64,000 nucleotides of DNA from Neobacillus sp. DY30 (GTDB taxonomy: Bacteria; Bacillota; Bacilli; Bacillales; Cytobacillaceae), in assembly GCF_030123065.1 (NCBI RefSeq), contig NZ_CP126093.1, forward strand, positions 2,236,001 through 2,300,000, written 5' to 3'. Under the pieces are notes generated by a model, which saw only the letters and a program-made list of their open reading frames with translations, did not search any database and had not been told where the DNA came from. A program made the translations under genes and the position numbers. Every line of letters starts with the position of its first letter. The stretch's first letter is position 1. Shown one piece after another: positions 43,707-53,021 of this stretch.

Positions 43707-44522
43707 ATGTCAATACCAAAAATTAATTGGCGCCATATTCCTTTAATTTTAGTGAGCATATATTCTCTATTTCCGATGTACCTGCTTCTTATTAATTCCT
43801 TTAAAACAAAGTCCGAAATTATTACAAACCCAATGGGGCTGCCATCAGTTTGGACATTCGAAAACTATAGCAATGCATGGATTCAAGGAAATTATAGTGT
43901 GGCTTACATTAACACAATCATTATTACGGGAACAACCGTTATTTTAGTTGCGATTCTTTCAGGATTAGCAGCATACGGTCTTTCCCATTTGCAAACTCCT
44001 GGTTCTAATTGGCTTATGGGCTATTTGTTTATTTCTATGAGTTTGCCTGTTGGGTTTATCCCTTTGTTCTTTATGGCTGTGAAATTTGGGCTAATAAATA
44101 CTTATATGGGTGTCATTATCCCTTATGTTGGCGGGGGTTTTGCCTTTAATGTATTTTTACTTCGGGCTTATATGATTGGGATTCCAAAAGAGTTGGTAGA
44201 GTCCGCAAAAGTGGATGGGTGCAATTCATTGCAAGCTTTCTTTAAAATCATTGTACCGCTCAGTAAACCCGCTTTTATAATCGTGATGATCTTCTCTACA
44301 CTTGGAACTTGGAATGAATTCTTTTTGGCAAATGCTTTATTACAAATAGAGGAAGTTAGAACGGTATCAGCTCAGTATTTAAGCTTTGGAAGCAAATATA
44401 GTACAAACTGGGCACTTATGGCAGCTGGAGGAGTAATAAGTGTTATTCCAATGATTCTTTTATTCCTCTTTATGACGAGAAAGTTCGTTGCCGGGTTGCA
44501 AGAAGGTGGCGTGAAGTTTTAA
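43707..44522 (+). CDS. ABC sugar permease (MalG/UgpE type)
   Basis: 271 residues, six spans. EAA loop KELVESAKVDGCNSLQAFFKIIVPLSKP, with typical closing residues FVAGLQEGGVKF. The ATG immediately follows the stop of the first permease gene, so the two are translationally coupled and form the heterodimeric channel of a CUT1 transporter. A decayed paralogue lies at 50147-50729. Confidence 0.92.
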   Translation: MSIPKINWRHIPLILVSIYSLFPMYLLLINSFKTKSEIITNPMGLPSVWTFENYSNAWIQGNYSVAYINTIIITGTTVILVAILSGLAAYGLSHLQTPGSNWLMGYLFISMSLPVGFIPLFFMAVKFGLINTYMGVIIPYVGGGFAFNVFLLRAYMIGIPKELVESAKVDGCNSLQAFFKIIVPLSKPAFIIVMIFSTLGTWNEFFLANALLQIEEVRTVSAQYLSFGSKYSTNWALMAAGGVISVIPMILLFLFMTRKFVAGLQEGGVKF

Positions 44523-44673
44523 TGACACGAGTTTAACAATAGTTACATAATCATTTTATGTTGGTTATGTTTATGATTAAATAGATTTTCATTAAATTTG
44601 AATAAAAAACTTATAAAAACAGAAGGGACTGATTCCTACGTATTCATTATTACCGGTAATTATAGATTATGAG

Positions 44674-46017
44674 TTGCAACAAAAGCTAGAAGAAGGTTGT
44701 GAAGTTGGTAACTTAAGAAAGCAATTTGATGAATGGCTTTTTTCTAAAGGGTGCAGCAAAAGAGAAGTCTTCTTCGCAATCCTTGAAAAAGAATTAGTAT
44801 ATAACAAAGAGGATGAAAAAGAACTGGTACCAATTTATGAACAGCTTCTACAATTGACCAATCAAGAAGAATTAGAAAATCATCCTGAGGAATTAAGACA
44901 TATACTGCCCCCTTCTTCAGGAGTCTTTATAGATCCTCTAATAGACTTATCTAAGGAAGAACTGTTTGATAAAATTTATGGAGGATGGTTAGGACGTAGT
45001 ACGGGGTGTACACTTGGAAAACCAGTTGAACTTTGGCCTTATGAAAAAGTTTGTTCCTATCTTAAGCTAACGAATTCCTTTCCTCTTAACGATTATATTC
45101 CTGCCCTAGAACCAATGCCTGAGGGCTATAAATTTAAGGAAGATTCTGAAACCGCTGTAAAAAATCGAGTAGACGGAACTCCTCGTGATGATGATATGGA
45201 TTATCCTATCTTAAATCTTCAAGTACTTGATAAACATGGTTCCGCTTTTACCACAGAAGATGTTGCTCAAATGTGGCTGCTAACAATGCCGTATAGACTA
45301 GTTTATACAGCTGAACGTGTTGCCTATAGAAATTTTATATTGGGAAAAATACCCCCTGATACCGCTAATTATCGTAATCCATATAGAGAATGGATAGGTG
45401 CACAAATAAGGGCTGATCTTTGGGGATGGGTAAATCCAGGAAATCCCCAAGCAGCGGCTGAAATGGCATACCGCGATGCGAAGCTATCACACACCAGTAA
45501 TGGACTGTATGGTGAATTATGGGTATCGGCCATGATTTCTGAAGCTTTTGTCAGGAGCAATGTAGGGGAAATCATTAATCAGGGGTTATCGTTTATCCCT
45601 CCTTCATCACGTTTAGCCAAAATGATTAACCAAGTTATTCAGTGGTCCCACCAATTTGAAAACTGGGAAGAATGCTTCCAAAAAATTCAGGAATACTATG
45701 GGGACTACAATGCAGTACACACAATAAATAATGCTGCAATAGTAACGATGGCCTTACTATATAGTAAAGGCGACTTCCATAAAGGTATAACAATAGCAGT
45801 TATGGCAGGGTGGGATACGGATTGTAATGGTGCTACAGTGGGTTCTATCCTTGGAGTAATGAATGGAGCTTCTAAATTACCTAAGCAATGGATTTCTCCT
45901 TTAAATGATACCATTACAACTCTAGTGGGCATGGACCGTGTCATTAAAATATCTACGCTCGCAGAACGGACTATGTTTCATGCTCTTAATCATACTATTG
46001 GGGTAAATAGACAATGA
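44674..46017 (+). CDS. ADP-ribosylglycohydrolase-family protein
   Basis: At least 447 residues. The start is uncertain: TTG 44674 is the first conventional start, but the frame is open back to about 44629 (a CTG right after AGAAGGGA), and sense-looking codons precede the TTG. Family signatures: KIYGGWLGRSTGCTLGKPVE, acidic metal-binding PRDDDMDYP and the C-terminal GWDTDCNGATVGSILG. These enzymes use two metal ions to hydrolyse N- or O-glycosidic links to ADP-ribose, but a branch is encoded in sugar operons where the substrate is probably a small glycoside. It is located between the ABC permeases and a dehydrogenase, overlapping the latter by 4 bp. Confidence 0.85.
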   Translation: MQQKLEEGCEVGNLRKQFDEWLFSKGCSKREVFFAILEKELVYNKEDEKELVPIYEQLLQLTNQEELENHPEELRHILPPSSGVFIDPLIDLSKEELFDKIYGGWLGRSTGCTLGKPVELWPYEKVCSYLKLTNSFPLNDYIPALEPMPEGYKFKEDSETAVKNRVDGTPRDDDMDYPILNLQVLDKHGSAFTTEDVAQMWLLTMPYRLVYTAERVAYRNFILGKIPPDTANYRNPYREWIGAQIRADLWGWVNPGNPQAAAEMAYRDAKLSHTSNGLYGELWVSAMISEAFVRSNVGEIINQGLSFIPPSSRLAKMINQVIQWSHQFENWEECFQKIQEYYGDYNAVHTINNAAIVTMALLYSKGDFHKGITIAVMAGWDTDCNGATVGSILGVMNGASKLPKQWISPLNDTITTLVGMDRVIKISTLAERTMFHALNHTIGVNRQ

Positions 46018-47023
46018 GGGCAGCCGTATTAACGAAAAAAATGGAGATGAAAATTAAGGAACTTTCCATTCCATCTCCATTAGAAAATGAAGTAATCATA
46101 AATGTTAAAGCCTGTGGTATTTGTGGTACTGATCAGCATATATATCATGGGCAACCTGGGTCTGCACAGGTAGAATTTCCGATCGTGTTAGGTCACGAAT
46201 TATCTGGTGAAATTGTAAGACTCGGCGAAAAGGTAACTAAGTTTAATTTAGGTGACCGTGTCTCGATAGACCCGAATATATATTGTGGTGAATGTGAGTA
46301 TTGTCGAGGGAATCGTCAACATCTTTGTGAAAATCTCCAAGCAATTGGAGTTACTAGAGATGGAGGAATGGGAGAGTACTGTGCTGTTCCTTCTAGTAAT
46401 TGTTATATAATACCGGATGGGATTTCATTTGAAGAAGGGGCCATGATTGAACCGCTTGGTTGTGTATTGCATGGGTTTTCTCAAATAAAAATATGGCCAG
46501 GTGCCTCTGTGTTAATAGTAGGGGGCGGATATATCGGATTAATGATGTTGCAAATGGCAAAAATGTATGGAGCATTTCCAATTGTAGTAAGTGAACCTGA
46601 TATAACGAAACATGAACTTGCCATCCAATTAGGCGGTGATGAAGTAATCACCCCGGAAGAACTCTCTCAACATTTAATAGGCTTTGATATCGTTATTGAA
46701 TGTGTGGGTAGAAAAGAAAGTATGGAACAGGCTGTAAAAATGGCGAAAAAAGGCGGCAATATTTTATTGTTTGGTGTAGCAGCACCAGATATGAAAATTG
46801 AATAAGTCCATTTGATATTTTTTCAAAAGAGTTAAACATAAAAGGATCTTTTATTAATCCACATACACATGACCATGCGATATCGTTAGTTCAACAGGGT
46901 AAGATACAAATTAAACCTTTGTTAAGTCACTATTTCAGGTTGGAAGATATACCGACCATAATGAATGATTATCGTAAGATGAATGTAATGAAGGGAATAA
47001 TCCGATATTCGGAAAAAATATAA
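46014..47023 (+). pseudogene. zinc-dependent alcohol/polyol dehydrogenase, frameshifted
   Basis: Medium-chain dehydrogenase with zinc-site motifs CGICGTDQH and GHE, four structural cysteines (CGECEYCRGNRQHLC) and a Rossmann GGGYIGLMMLQMA. The first frame stops at 46805 after MKIE, but the +1 frame continues seamlessly (PFDIFSKELNIKGSFINP … MNDYRKMN … RYSEKI) to a stop at 47023, giving the normal ~336-residue length. Restoring one base near 46800 (GAATAAG to GAAATAAG) repairs it. The intact form would be a sorbitol/threonine-dehydrogenase-like enzyme. Either a recent mutation or a sequencing error. Confidence 0.85.
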
Positions 47024-47077
47024 AATAACAGGAAGAAATTTGGTATATCCAATTTATAAGCATGGTGTAGTTTATTC

Positions 47078-47123
47078 AAAGCATTTGATGCGATATCGCA
47101 GCGAGTGCTTTTTTCTCTTTTTT
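47078..47123 (+). terminator. rho-independent terminator
   Basis: AAAGCA…TGCG-ATAT-CGCA…TGCTTTTTT forms a two-part stem followed by a long pyrimidine/T run. It ends the ABC operon. Confidence 0.65.
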
Positions 47124-47189
47124 TCTGTGGTATCCTTCTTAACCCCTAAAATACTAATAACACATGGTATAATTTTCCGTATTTTACCA

Positions 47190-47208
47190 CCTGTAAAACG
47201 GTTAAATA
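47190..47208 (+). promoter_or_regulatory. shared 19-bp element before the AraC gene
   Basis: CCTGTAAAACGGTTAAATA differs by one base from 41077-41095. It lies about 135 bp upstream of the AraC regulator, in the 320-bp stretch between the frameshifted dehydrogenase and that gene, which holds no other feature besides a terminator. Confidence 0.55.
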
Positions 47209-47342
47209 TCACTTTATTACAAGTCTGTTAATATTTTTGAAAAGTCCATATAATGAATAATGTAAACCTTTTCATAGAGACATAAAAAGTGAAACAAGCA
47301 TTTTTAAAGGTTGTAACGGATGAATTTAAGGGGGAATGATCA

Positions 47343-48194
47343 TTGCATCCAATAATGGATTATCTTTTGCAAAGTGCAGAACTCTCAATAGTGGAATTTA
47401 ATATTCATGAAAGAAATGAAATGCAAACTTTTAACCGTACCCTTCCCAGTTATGTCATGTCATATATAAAGAAAGGGGAAGCAAAGCTAAGAATTAGGGA
47501 TGAAGTATATCCTTTAGCACCTGGGACTGTCGTCATCATTCCTCCCCATATTGAGCATGACCATTACAAAGAAACAAAAGATGAAACCATATTTTTATGG
47601 TGCCATTTCACTTACGAAATTGGCAGTGCTTTAGATGTAATGAAAATATTTAACCTCCCGATCACATTTAAACTACAAAACCCTGAAATATTTGAACGGG
47701 TTTTTGTAGATTTTGTGGAAATTACAGATTCTCAAGATTTTTTAATTAAAACCATCTTAAAAAAAGCGAAATCCTATGAAATTCTATACTTGCTGCTCGA
47801 AAACATTATGAGATCTCAGGAAAAAGTCTTTGAACAGGATCAATCGAAGGGATTCATTTCTATGCTAACCCAAATTGTAAAAAATCCCGAAAAGGAAGTT
47901 TCATTAAAAGAATTATCTAATCAGTTTCATCTGCACCCAACCTATATAAGTAATCGCTTTAAAGAATTGTTTGGCAAATCTCCTATTCAAATACAGCGGG
48001 AACTAAAAATTGACCGTGCCAAAAAATTATTAAGGTCGACCGAGATGACAGTAACTGAAATCGCATATGAGGTTGGTTTTACAGTAGTCCCGGGGTTTAC
48101 TAGATTATTTAAGAATTATGTGGGCATATCACCTACCCAATATAGAAATATGAATACAAAATGGAACAGCAATATTTCGGTTGTTAAACAATAG
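47343..48194 (+). CDS. AraC-family transcriptional regulator
   Basis: 283 residues from a TTG start with AAGGGGGAA upstream. N-terminal cupin-type sensing domain (LRIRDEVYPLAPGTVVIIPPHIEHDHY) followed by two helix-turn-helix motifs (VSLKELSNQFHLHPTYISNRFKELFG and MTVTEIAYEVGFTVVPGFTRLFKNYVGISP). It probably activates the sugar genes on either side in response to their substrate. The 19-bp element shared with the 41-kb promoter is the best candidate site. The usual phenylalanine/serine in GFxxxSYFxRxF is replaced by VVPGFTRLF, a minor deviation. Confidence 0.9.
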   Translation: MHPIMDYLLQSAELSIVEFNIHERNEMQTFNRTLPSYVMSYIKKGEAKLRIRDEVYPLAPGTVVIIPPHIEHDHYKETKDETIFLWCHFTYEIGSALDVMKIFNLPITFKLQNPEIFERVFVDFVEITDSQDFLIKTILKKAKSYEILYLLLENIMRSQEKVFEQDQSKGFISMLTQIVKNPEKEVSLKELSNQFHLHPTYISNRFKELFGKSPIQIQRELKIDRAKKLLRSTEMTVTEIAYEVGFTVVPGFTRLFKNYVGISPTQYRNMNTKWNSNISVVKQ

Positions 48195-48253
48195 GGGTAC
48201 CCCCTTTTCTATAGTAAGTAAAAAGAAAAAATCTCTATTTGAGGAGGATCAAT

Positions 48254-49309
48254 ATGATAAAACAATTAGTCGCGGTGGCACCGCATAAGGCAGCTATCTT
48301 GGAATGTGAGGATCGCACAATAAAAGCAAATGAAGTGAGGGTTCAGGTAAAGTTCGCTTCACCGAAACATGGTTCGGAGCTGGCGGGTTTTAGAGGAGAA
48401 AGTCCACACATGGATGAGTATTATGATGAATCTTGGCACACCTTTTTACCACGTCCCGAGACCGATATAAAGGGCGTTAATTTCGGAAATTGGAATCTAG
48501 GAAACCAATGGGTAGGCATCATCACTGAATTAGGCTCAGAGGTTGTCGATTACAAGGTTGGGGACAGGGTTTGCGGATATGGCGGGATTAGAGAAACTCA
48601 TATAGTTAACGCAGTTAATAACTTTTACCTATTAAAAATGCCAGAAGAGATGTCCTGGAAAAGTGCTGTATGTTTTGATCCCGCCCAGTTTGCATTGGGA
48701 GGAATCAGAGATGCCCATGTTAGGGCAGGAGATCGGGTCGCAATTATAGGTTTGGGTGCTATTGGACAGTTGGCAGCACAAATGGCCAAATTAGCAGGAG
48801 CTAGCTATGTTGCAGTTGTTGACCCGATTGAAAAACGCCGTCAAGTTGCATTACATACTGGTGCAGATGAAGCCTTCGATCCCCTCAATCAGGATGTAGG
48901 CTTGGAATTAAAGAAAGCAACCAATAAATTAGGTGTCGATGTTGTCATCGAAACAAGTGCGAATGAATTTGCCCTTCAGCAGTCGTTAAGAGGATTGGCA
49001 TACGGAGGTACAATCGCATATGTTGGCTGGGCTCGTCCTTTTAAAGGTGGTTTAGATCTTGGCAGAGAAGCCCATTTTAATAATGCCAAAATTGTATTCT
49101 CCAGAGCATGTAGTGAGCCCAATCCGGATTACCCCCGTTGGAGCTGGAGACGTATTGAAGAAACTTGCTGGAAAATGTTGTCGGAAGGAATGCTTAATTG
49201 TGAAGGCATCGTAGATCCGGTGGTTCCTTTTGAAGAATCTGCGTCAGGATATGAAAGAAATGTAGATTTGTTTCCAGATCAAAGCGTAAAGCTGGGAGTT
49301 AAGTTTTAA
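48254..49309 (+). CDS. medium-chain dehydrogenase/reductase
   Basis: About 351 residues from ATG 48254, because GAGGAGG sits at 48241-48247. An in-frame TTG at 48239 is part of that site. MDR fold with GDRVAIIGLGAIGQLAAQMAKLAG (NAD(P)-binding) and VVIETSAN. The classical zinc-site GHE is missing (TELGSEVVDYKVGDRVCGYG only), and the start is unusual for the family. It probably oxidises a sugar or polyol, as in related scyllo-inosose or glycoside catabolic operons. It heads a set with two isomerase-type proteins and an oxidoreductase. Confidence 0.82.
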   Translation: MIKQLVAVAPHKAAILECEDRTIKANEVRVQVKFASPKHGSELAGFRGESPHMDEYYDESWHTFLPRPETDIKGVNFGNWNLGNQWVGIITELGSEVVDYKVGDRVCGYGGIRETHIVNAVNNFYLLKMPEEMSWKSAVCFDPAQFALGGIRDAHVRAGDRVAIIGLGAIGQLAAQMAKLAGASYVAVVDPIEKRRQVALHTGADEAFDPLNQDVGLELKKATNKLGVDVVIETSANEFALQQSLRGLAYGGTIAYVGWARPFKGGLDLGREAHFNNAKIVFSRACSEPNPDYPRWSWRRIEETCWKMLSEGMLNCEGIVDPVVPFEESASGYERNVDLFPDQSVKLGVKF

Positions 49310-49327
49310 TGAACAGGAGGAAAAATA

Positions 49328-50140
49328 GTGAAATTTGCCTTGCAGGATAAGTTAACCGGATTAAAAAATTATCAGGAGATTTTTGAGGTGGCTCTAAGCC
49401 TTGGCTTTGATGGAGTGGAAATTACCCATTTTGAAGGACCATTAACCAAAGAGACTTCGCGTTCAATTCTTCATGCTTCACATGCAACAGGAATTCAGGC
49501 AAGTGCAGTTTGTGGAGGTTATAACCATTGGATTGGGGATTTTGTTGAAACGAATCGACTCGAAGCCGTCCAAGGCATCAAATCATCATTGCAATATACC
49601 GCTGAGATTGGTGCGCAAGGCATAATTGCCCCAGCAGCTTATGGGATGTTTTCAAGAAAATTGCCGCCTTTTCATCCTCCGAGAGGTGCGGAAGGGGATC
49701 GAAAAGCCTTGCTGGATTCCTTAACAAGAATTGCAGAGGATGCTGAAAAATTTAATGTTAATTTTTTCCTAGAACCCTTGAACCGGTACGAAGATCATAT
49801 GTTAAACACCGTTTCCCAAGCTGTTTCACTCGCGAAGGAAGTCGGCAGTGACAAGATAAAAGTAATGGCAGACTTTTTTCACATGTCCATTGAGGAATCA
49901 AAAATAGAAGAGGCAATATCTTTGTATCATCCTTATATAGGTTATTACCATTTGGCAGACAGTAACAGGCTGGAACCGGGAAAAGGCCACACAGATTTTG
50001 CCGAACCTCTTGCTCTTTTGAATAACATCCAATATAAAGGGTTTTTGTCTTATGAATGTGGTTTAAGTGGGGAAGCGCAAAAGTCATTGCTGGAGTCTAT
50101 TACATTCTTAAAAAACACACAAAAAATAGCCCAAGCTTAA
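49328..50140 (+). CDS. sugar phosphate isomerase/epimerase-type TIM barrel
   Basis: 270 residues from a GTG after CAGGAGGAAAA. Xylose-isomerase-like AP-endonuclease-2 fold with metal-site patterns FFLEPLNRYEDHML, VMADFFHMSIEE, YYHLADSNRLEPGKGHTDF and SYECGLSG. Members act as sugar epimerases, isomerases or dehydratases (IolE, IolI, hydroxypyruvate isomerase). It is 18 bp behind the dehydrogenase gene. The next transporter gene is decayed. Confidence 0.85.
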   Translation: MKFALQDKLTGLKNYQEIFEVALSLGFDGVEITHFEGPLTKETSRSILHASHATGIQASAVCGGYNHWIGDFVETNRLEAVQGIKSSLQYTAEIGAQGIIAPAAYGMFSRKLPPFHPPRGAEGDRKALLDSLTRIAEDAEKFNVNFFLEPLNRYEDHMLNTVSQAVSLAKEVGSDKIKVMADFFHMSIEESKIEEAISLYHPYIGYYHLADSNRLEPGKGHTDFAEPLALLNNIQYKGFLSYECGLSGEAQKSLLESITFLKNTQKIAQA

Positions 50141-50146
50141 GGGGGA

Positions 50147-50729
50147 TCGTAATCTTAATTTTGGCATCTCTTGCAGATTATGCTTTCGGGAAGTTGAAAT
50201 TTCCCGGCAAAAATGCACTCTTTTATTTTTTTACTTGGTAATGGTGCCGATTCAGGCGATGATTATTGCCTTATGTTACAACATCCAAGGTATGGGGCTT
50301 ATCAATACCTTTTGGTCGATGATTATTCCGAATTTCGGTCTGTCGGTGCCTTTCGCCATATTTATGATACGGGCATTCTTTAAAGACCTTCCTGACGAGC
50401 TAATGGACTCTGCAAAAACTGAAAGCTGTAACGAGTTTCAAACTTTTTTCCGTGTATACCTTTCTTTGATGGTACCGGCGATCACCTCGTTATTTGTTTT
50501 TGAGTTTAAGTGGGCCTAGAATGATTTCTTGTTGCCGTTATTGTTTGTTTACGATGACGCTTACCGAACTTTGCCGCTCGGTTTGATGAATTACTATGGT
50601 GCATATACTGATGACCAATCCTTAATCGCCGCAGGCGTAAGTATATCGATTGTACTAATTATTGTTGTTTAGATGATTTTCCAAAGAAAATTGATAGAAG
50701 GGATTACGGCAGGTTCCGTGAAAGGATAA
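50147..50729 (+). pseudogene. decayed ABC sugar permease (MalG type)
   Basis: The region reads as the central and C-terminal part of a CUT1 permease in pieces: LASLADYAFGKLKFPGKN, then after a frameshift near 50235 MVPIQAMIIAL…NTFWSMIIPNFGLSVPFAIF, an EAA-type loop (DELMDSAKTESCNEFQTFFR), an in-frame TAG at 50518 where Trp is expected, NDFLLPLLFVYDDAYRTLPL, another TAG near 50671 where Tyr is expected, ending ITAGSVKG. The N-terminus, the first permease and the binding protein are absent. It is the relic of a second transporter in this locus. Confidence 0.88.
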
Positions 50730-50755
50730 TTACTGCTCGATGGGAGAGATACAAA

Positions 50756-51934
50756 ATGGAGAAAATAAAGGTTGGAATTATCGGAACTGGGTTTATTGGA
50801 CCTACCCATATTGAGGCTATTAGAAGACTTGGTTTTGTAGAAGTAATTGGTTTGGCAGAAACCAGTATCGAAATGGCGAAAAAAAAAGCAGCCGAGTTAA
50901 ACATACCAAAAGCGTTTGGCGATTATCGTGAAATGCTGAAAGACAGTGAGATCCAGGTTGTACACAATTGTACGCCAAATCACCTTCATTTTATGATAAA
51001 TAAAGAAATTATTTTGGCAGGCAAGCATGTCATTTCTGAAAAGCCGTTGGCGATGAATATTCAAGAGTCGGCGGAATTGTTGGATTTGGCCGAGAAACAT
51101 GGTGTTGTCCATGGAGTGAATTTTAATTATAGACAACATGCCGCTGTCAAAAACTTGCAAGCAAAAATTGCAAACGGGGACATTGGACAGGTGAACCTTG
51201 TACATGGCAGCTATCTGCAGGATTGGTTATTGTATGAAACAGACTTTAACTGGCGTCTTACCCCAGAAGTGGGCGGTAAATCCCGGGCAATTGCCGACAT
51301 TGGTTCCCATTGGTGCGATACGGTCCAATACGTAACCGGAAAGCGGATAGTGGAAGTTTTCGCCGATTTGGCAACGGTGGTTCCTGTCAGAAAGAAAGCC
51401 AAAAATACGATTGCTACTTTTAGTACACAAACTCCGGATGAACAAGAATATGAAGAAATTCCAATCCATACAGAAGATTATGCATCCGTTCTTGTCAGGT
51501 TTGAAGATGGTGGAAGAGGAGTCTTTACCGTCTCCCAAGTTAGCGCTGGCCGGAAAAATAGATTAAGTTTTGAAATCAATGGTAGTCAATGCTCAGTTTT
51601 CTGGAATCAGGAGGAGCCAGAAAAATTATGGATTGGTCATAGAGATCGAGCGAATGAAACCCTATTGGCGGATCCTTCCCTGTTTACCAAAGAAGCAAGG
51701 TCACAAATTCATCATCCTGGCGGACACAATGAGGGCTGGCCAGACGCACTTAAGAATATGATGCTGAATTTCTACTCTTTTGTTCGCGATGGCAAGAGCC
51801 TGAAATCAGACAAGCCAAATTTTGCGACATTTAAAGACGGCCATAATTCCATGTGTATCACAAACGCTATCTTGGAGAGTAATGAGCAGCAAAAATGGGT
51901 GAAGGTTCAGACTACAAGGGAGGTATATGCATGA
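50756..51934 (+). CDS. Gfo/Idh/MocA-family oxidoreductase
   Basis: 392 residues. N-terminal Rossmann GIIGTGFIGPTHIEAIRRLG, the EKPLA motif (VISEKPLAMN) with the catalytic-site lysine, and a C-terminal alpha/beta domain with GSHWCDTVQYVTG. NAD(P)-dependent oxidation or reduction of a sugar, inositol or their derivatives. It ends ATGA-overlapping with the next isomerase-type gene, so they are translationally coupled. The ATG follows GGGAGAGAT. Confidence 0.9.
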   Translation: MEKIKVGIIGTGFIGPTHIEAIRRLGFVEVIGLAETSIEMAKKKAAELNIPKAFGDYREMLKDSEIQVVHNCTPNHLHFMINKEIILAGKHVISEKPLAMNIQESAELLDLAEKHGVVHGVNFNYRQHAAVKNLQAKIANGDIGQVNLVHGSYLQDWLLYETDFNWRLTPEVGGKSRAIADIGSHWCDTVQYVTGKRIVEVFADLATVVPVRKKAKNTIATFSTQTPDEQEYEEIPIHTEDYASVLVRFEDGGRGVFTVSQVSAGRKNRLSFEINGSQCSVFWNQEEPEKLWIGHRDRANETLLADPSLFTKEARSQIHHPGGHNEGWPDALKNMMLNFYSFVRDGKSLKSDKPNFATFKDGHNSMCITNAILESNEQQKWVKVQTTREVYA

Positions 51935-52902
51935 AACTGGGAGTATTTACGGTTCTATATCAGAATCTGTCTTTTGAAGTGATGCTGGATAAATTGGCGG
52001 AGATGGGCGTGGAGGCAGTGGAATTGGGAACGGGGAATTATCCCGGCAATAAACACTGTAACCCGGATGAATTGCTCTCATCTCCTGAAAAAATTAGGTC
52101 TTTCCTACGAGCAATCGAAAGCCGGGGATTAATGATAAGCGGATTAAGTTGTCATGGAAATCCCTTGCACCCTGATAAAAAGTTTGCTAAAGAATCTCAC
52201 GATGTATGGAGAAAAACAGTTTTGTTGGCGGAACGTTTGAGTGTCCCTGTTGTAAATGGCTTTTCCGGCTGTCCAGGTGATTATGAGGGAGCCAAGAATC
52301 CTAATTGGGTTACATGTTCATGGCCGAGGGAGTATGCAGATGTTCTTAACTGGCAATGGAACGAGGTGGTCATTCCTTATTGGAAAGAGGAGGCGAAATT
52401 CGCCAAGCTGCATGGAATAAACCAAATTGCTCTTGAAATGCATCCCGGTTTCGTGGTCTACAATCCGGAAACTTTGCTCAAATTAAGAGATTATGCAGGT
52501 GAAAACATTGGAGCAAACTTTGACCCAAGCCACTTGTTTTGGCAGGGAATTGACCCGGTTGAAGCGATTAAAACTCTTGGCCGTGAAAAAGCCATCTTCC
52601 ACTTCCATGCAAAAGACACTTATATGGATCAGGCAAACATTAGAATAAACGGTGTTTTAGATACGAAACATTATGGCAATATCCTGGATCGCTCATGGTC
52701 ATTCCGTTCAGTAGGATACGGGCATGATGAGAAAATATGGAAGGATATGGTCAGTGCCCTTCGCACTGTAGGATATGATTATGTTCTCTCCATTGAACAT
52801 GAAGATAAGCTTGCTTCTATCGATGAGGGTCTAAGTAAAGCGATGTTGGCTCTAAAGAGCATCCTGTTTAAAGAGCAATTAACTGAGATGTGGTGGGCAT
52901 AA
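51931..52902 (+). CDS. sugar phosphate isomerase/epimerase-type TIM barrel
   Basis: 323 residues from ATG 51931, chosen for AAGGGAGGTAT and the 4-bp overlap with the gene before. Xylose-isomerase-like fold with metal-ligand patterns ALEMHPGFVVYN, NFDPSHLFWQGIDP, FHFHAKDT and SIEHEDKL. It is similar in style to proteins paired with Gfo/Idh/MocA enzymes in myo-inositol-like or 3-keto-glycoside degradation. The exact substrate is unknown. It is the last gene of the carbohydrate locus, followed by a terminator. Confidence 0.88.
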   Translation: MKLGVFTVLYQNLSFEVMLDKLAEMGVEAVELGTGNYPGNKHCNPDELLSSPEKIRSFLRAIESRGLMISGLSCHGNPLHPDKKFAKESHDVWRKTVLLAERLSVPVVNGFSGCPGDYEGAKNPNWVTCSWPREYADVLNWQWNEVVIPYWKEEAKFAKLHGINQIALEMHPGFVVYNPETLLKLRDYAGENIGANFDPSHLFWQGIDPVEAIKTLGREKAIFHFHAKDTYMDQANIRINGVLDTKHYGNILDRSWSFRSVGYGHDEKIWKDMVSALRTVGYDYVLSIEHEDKLASIDEGLSKAMLALKSILFKEQLTEMWWA

Positions 52903-52956
52903 AGTAAAGGCCTAAATGAGCACTAGCTTTGGATTGAAAAAATAAAAAAGCAATAA

Positions 52957-52996
52957 AGAAAGCAGTGAATTTCGTTATGAAATAGCACTGCTTTTG
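52957..52996 (+). terminator. rho-independent terminator
   Basis: AAAGCAGTG pairs with CACTGCTTTT, with a further inner pairing ATTTCG/ATGAAAT. The downstream tail is T-rich. Confidence 0.75.
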
Positions 52997-53021
52997 CATT
53001 TATAAAAATGGAGGGGTTTTT

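Noticed and set aside
47040..47231. A 63-codon open frame before the AraC gene
   Set aside because: It has no ribosome site, runs through a terminator hairpin and has non-protein-like composition.
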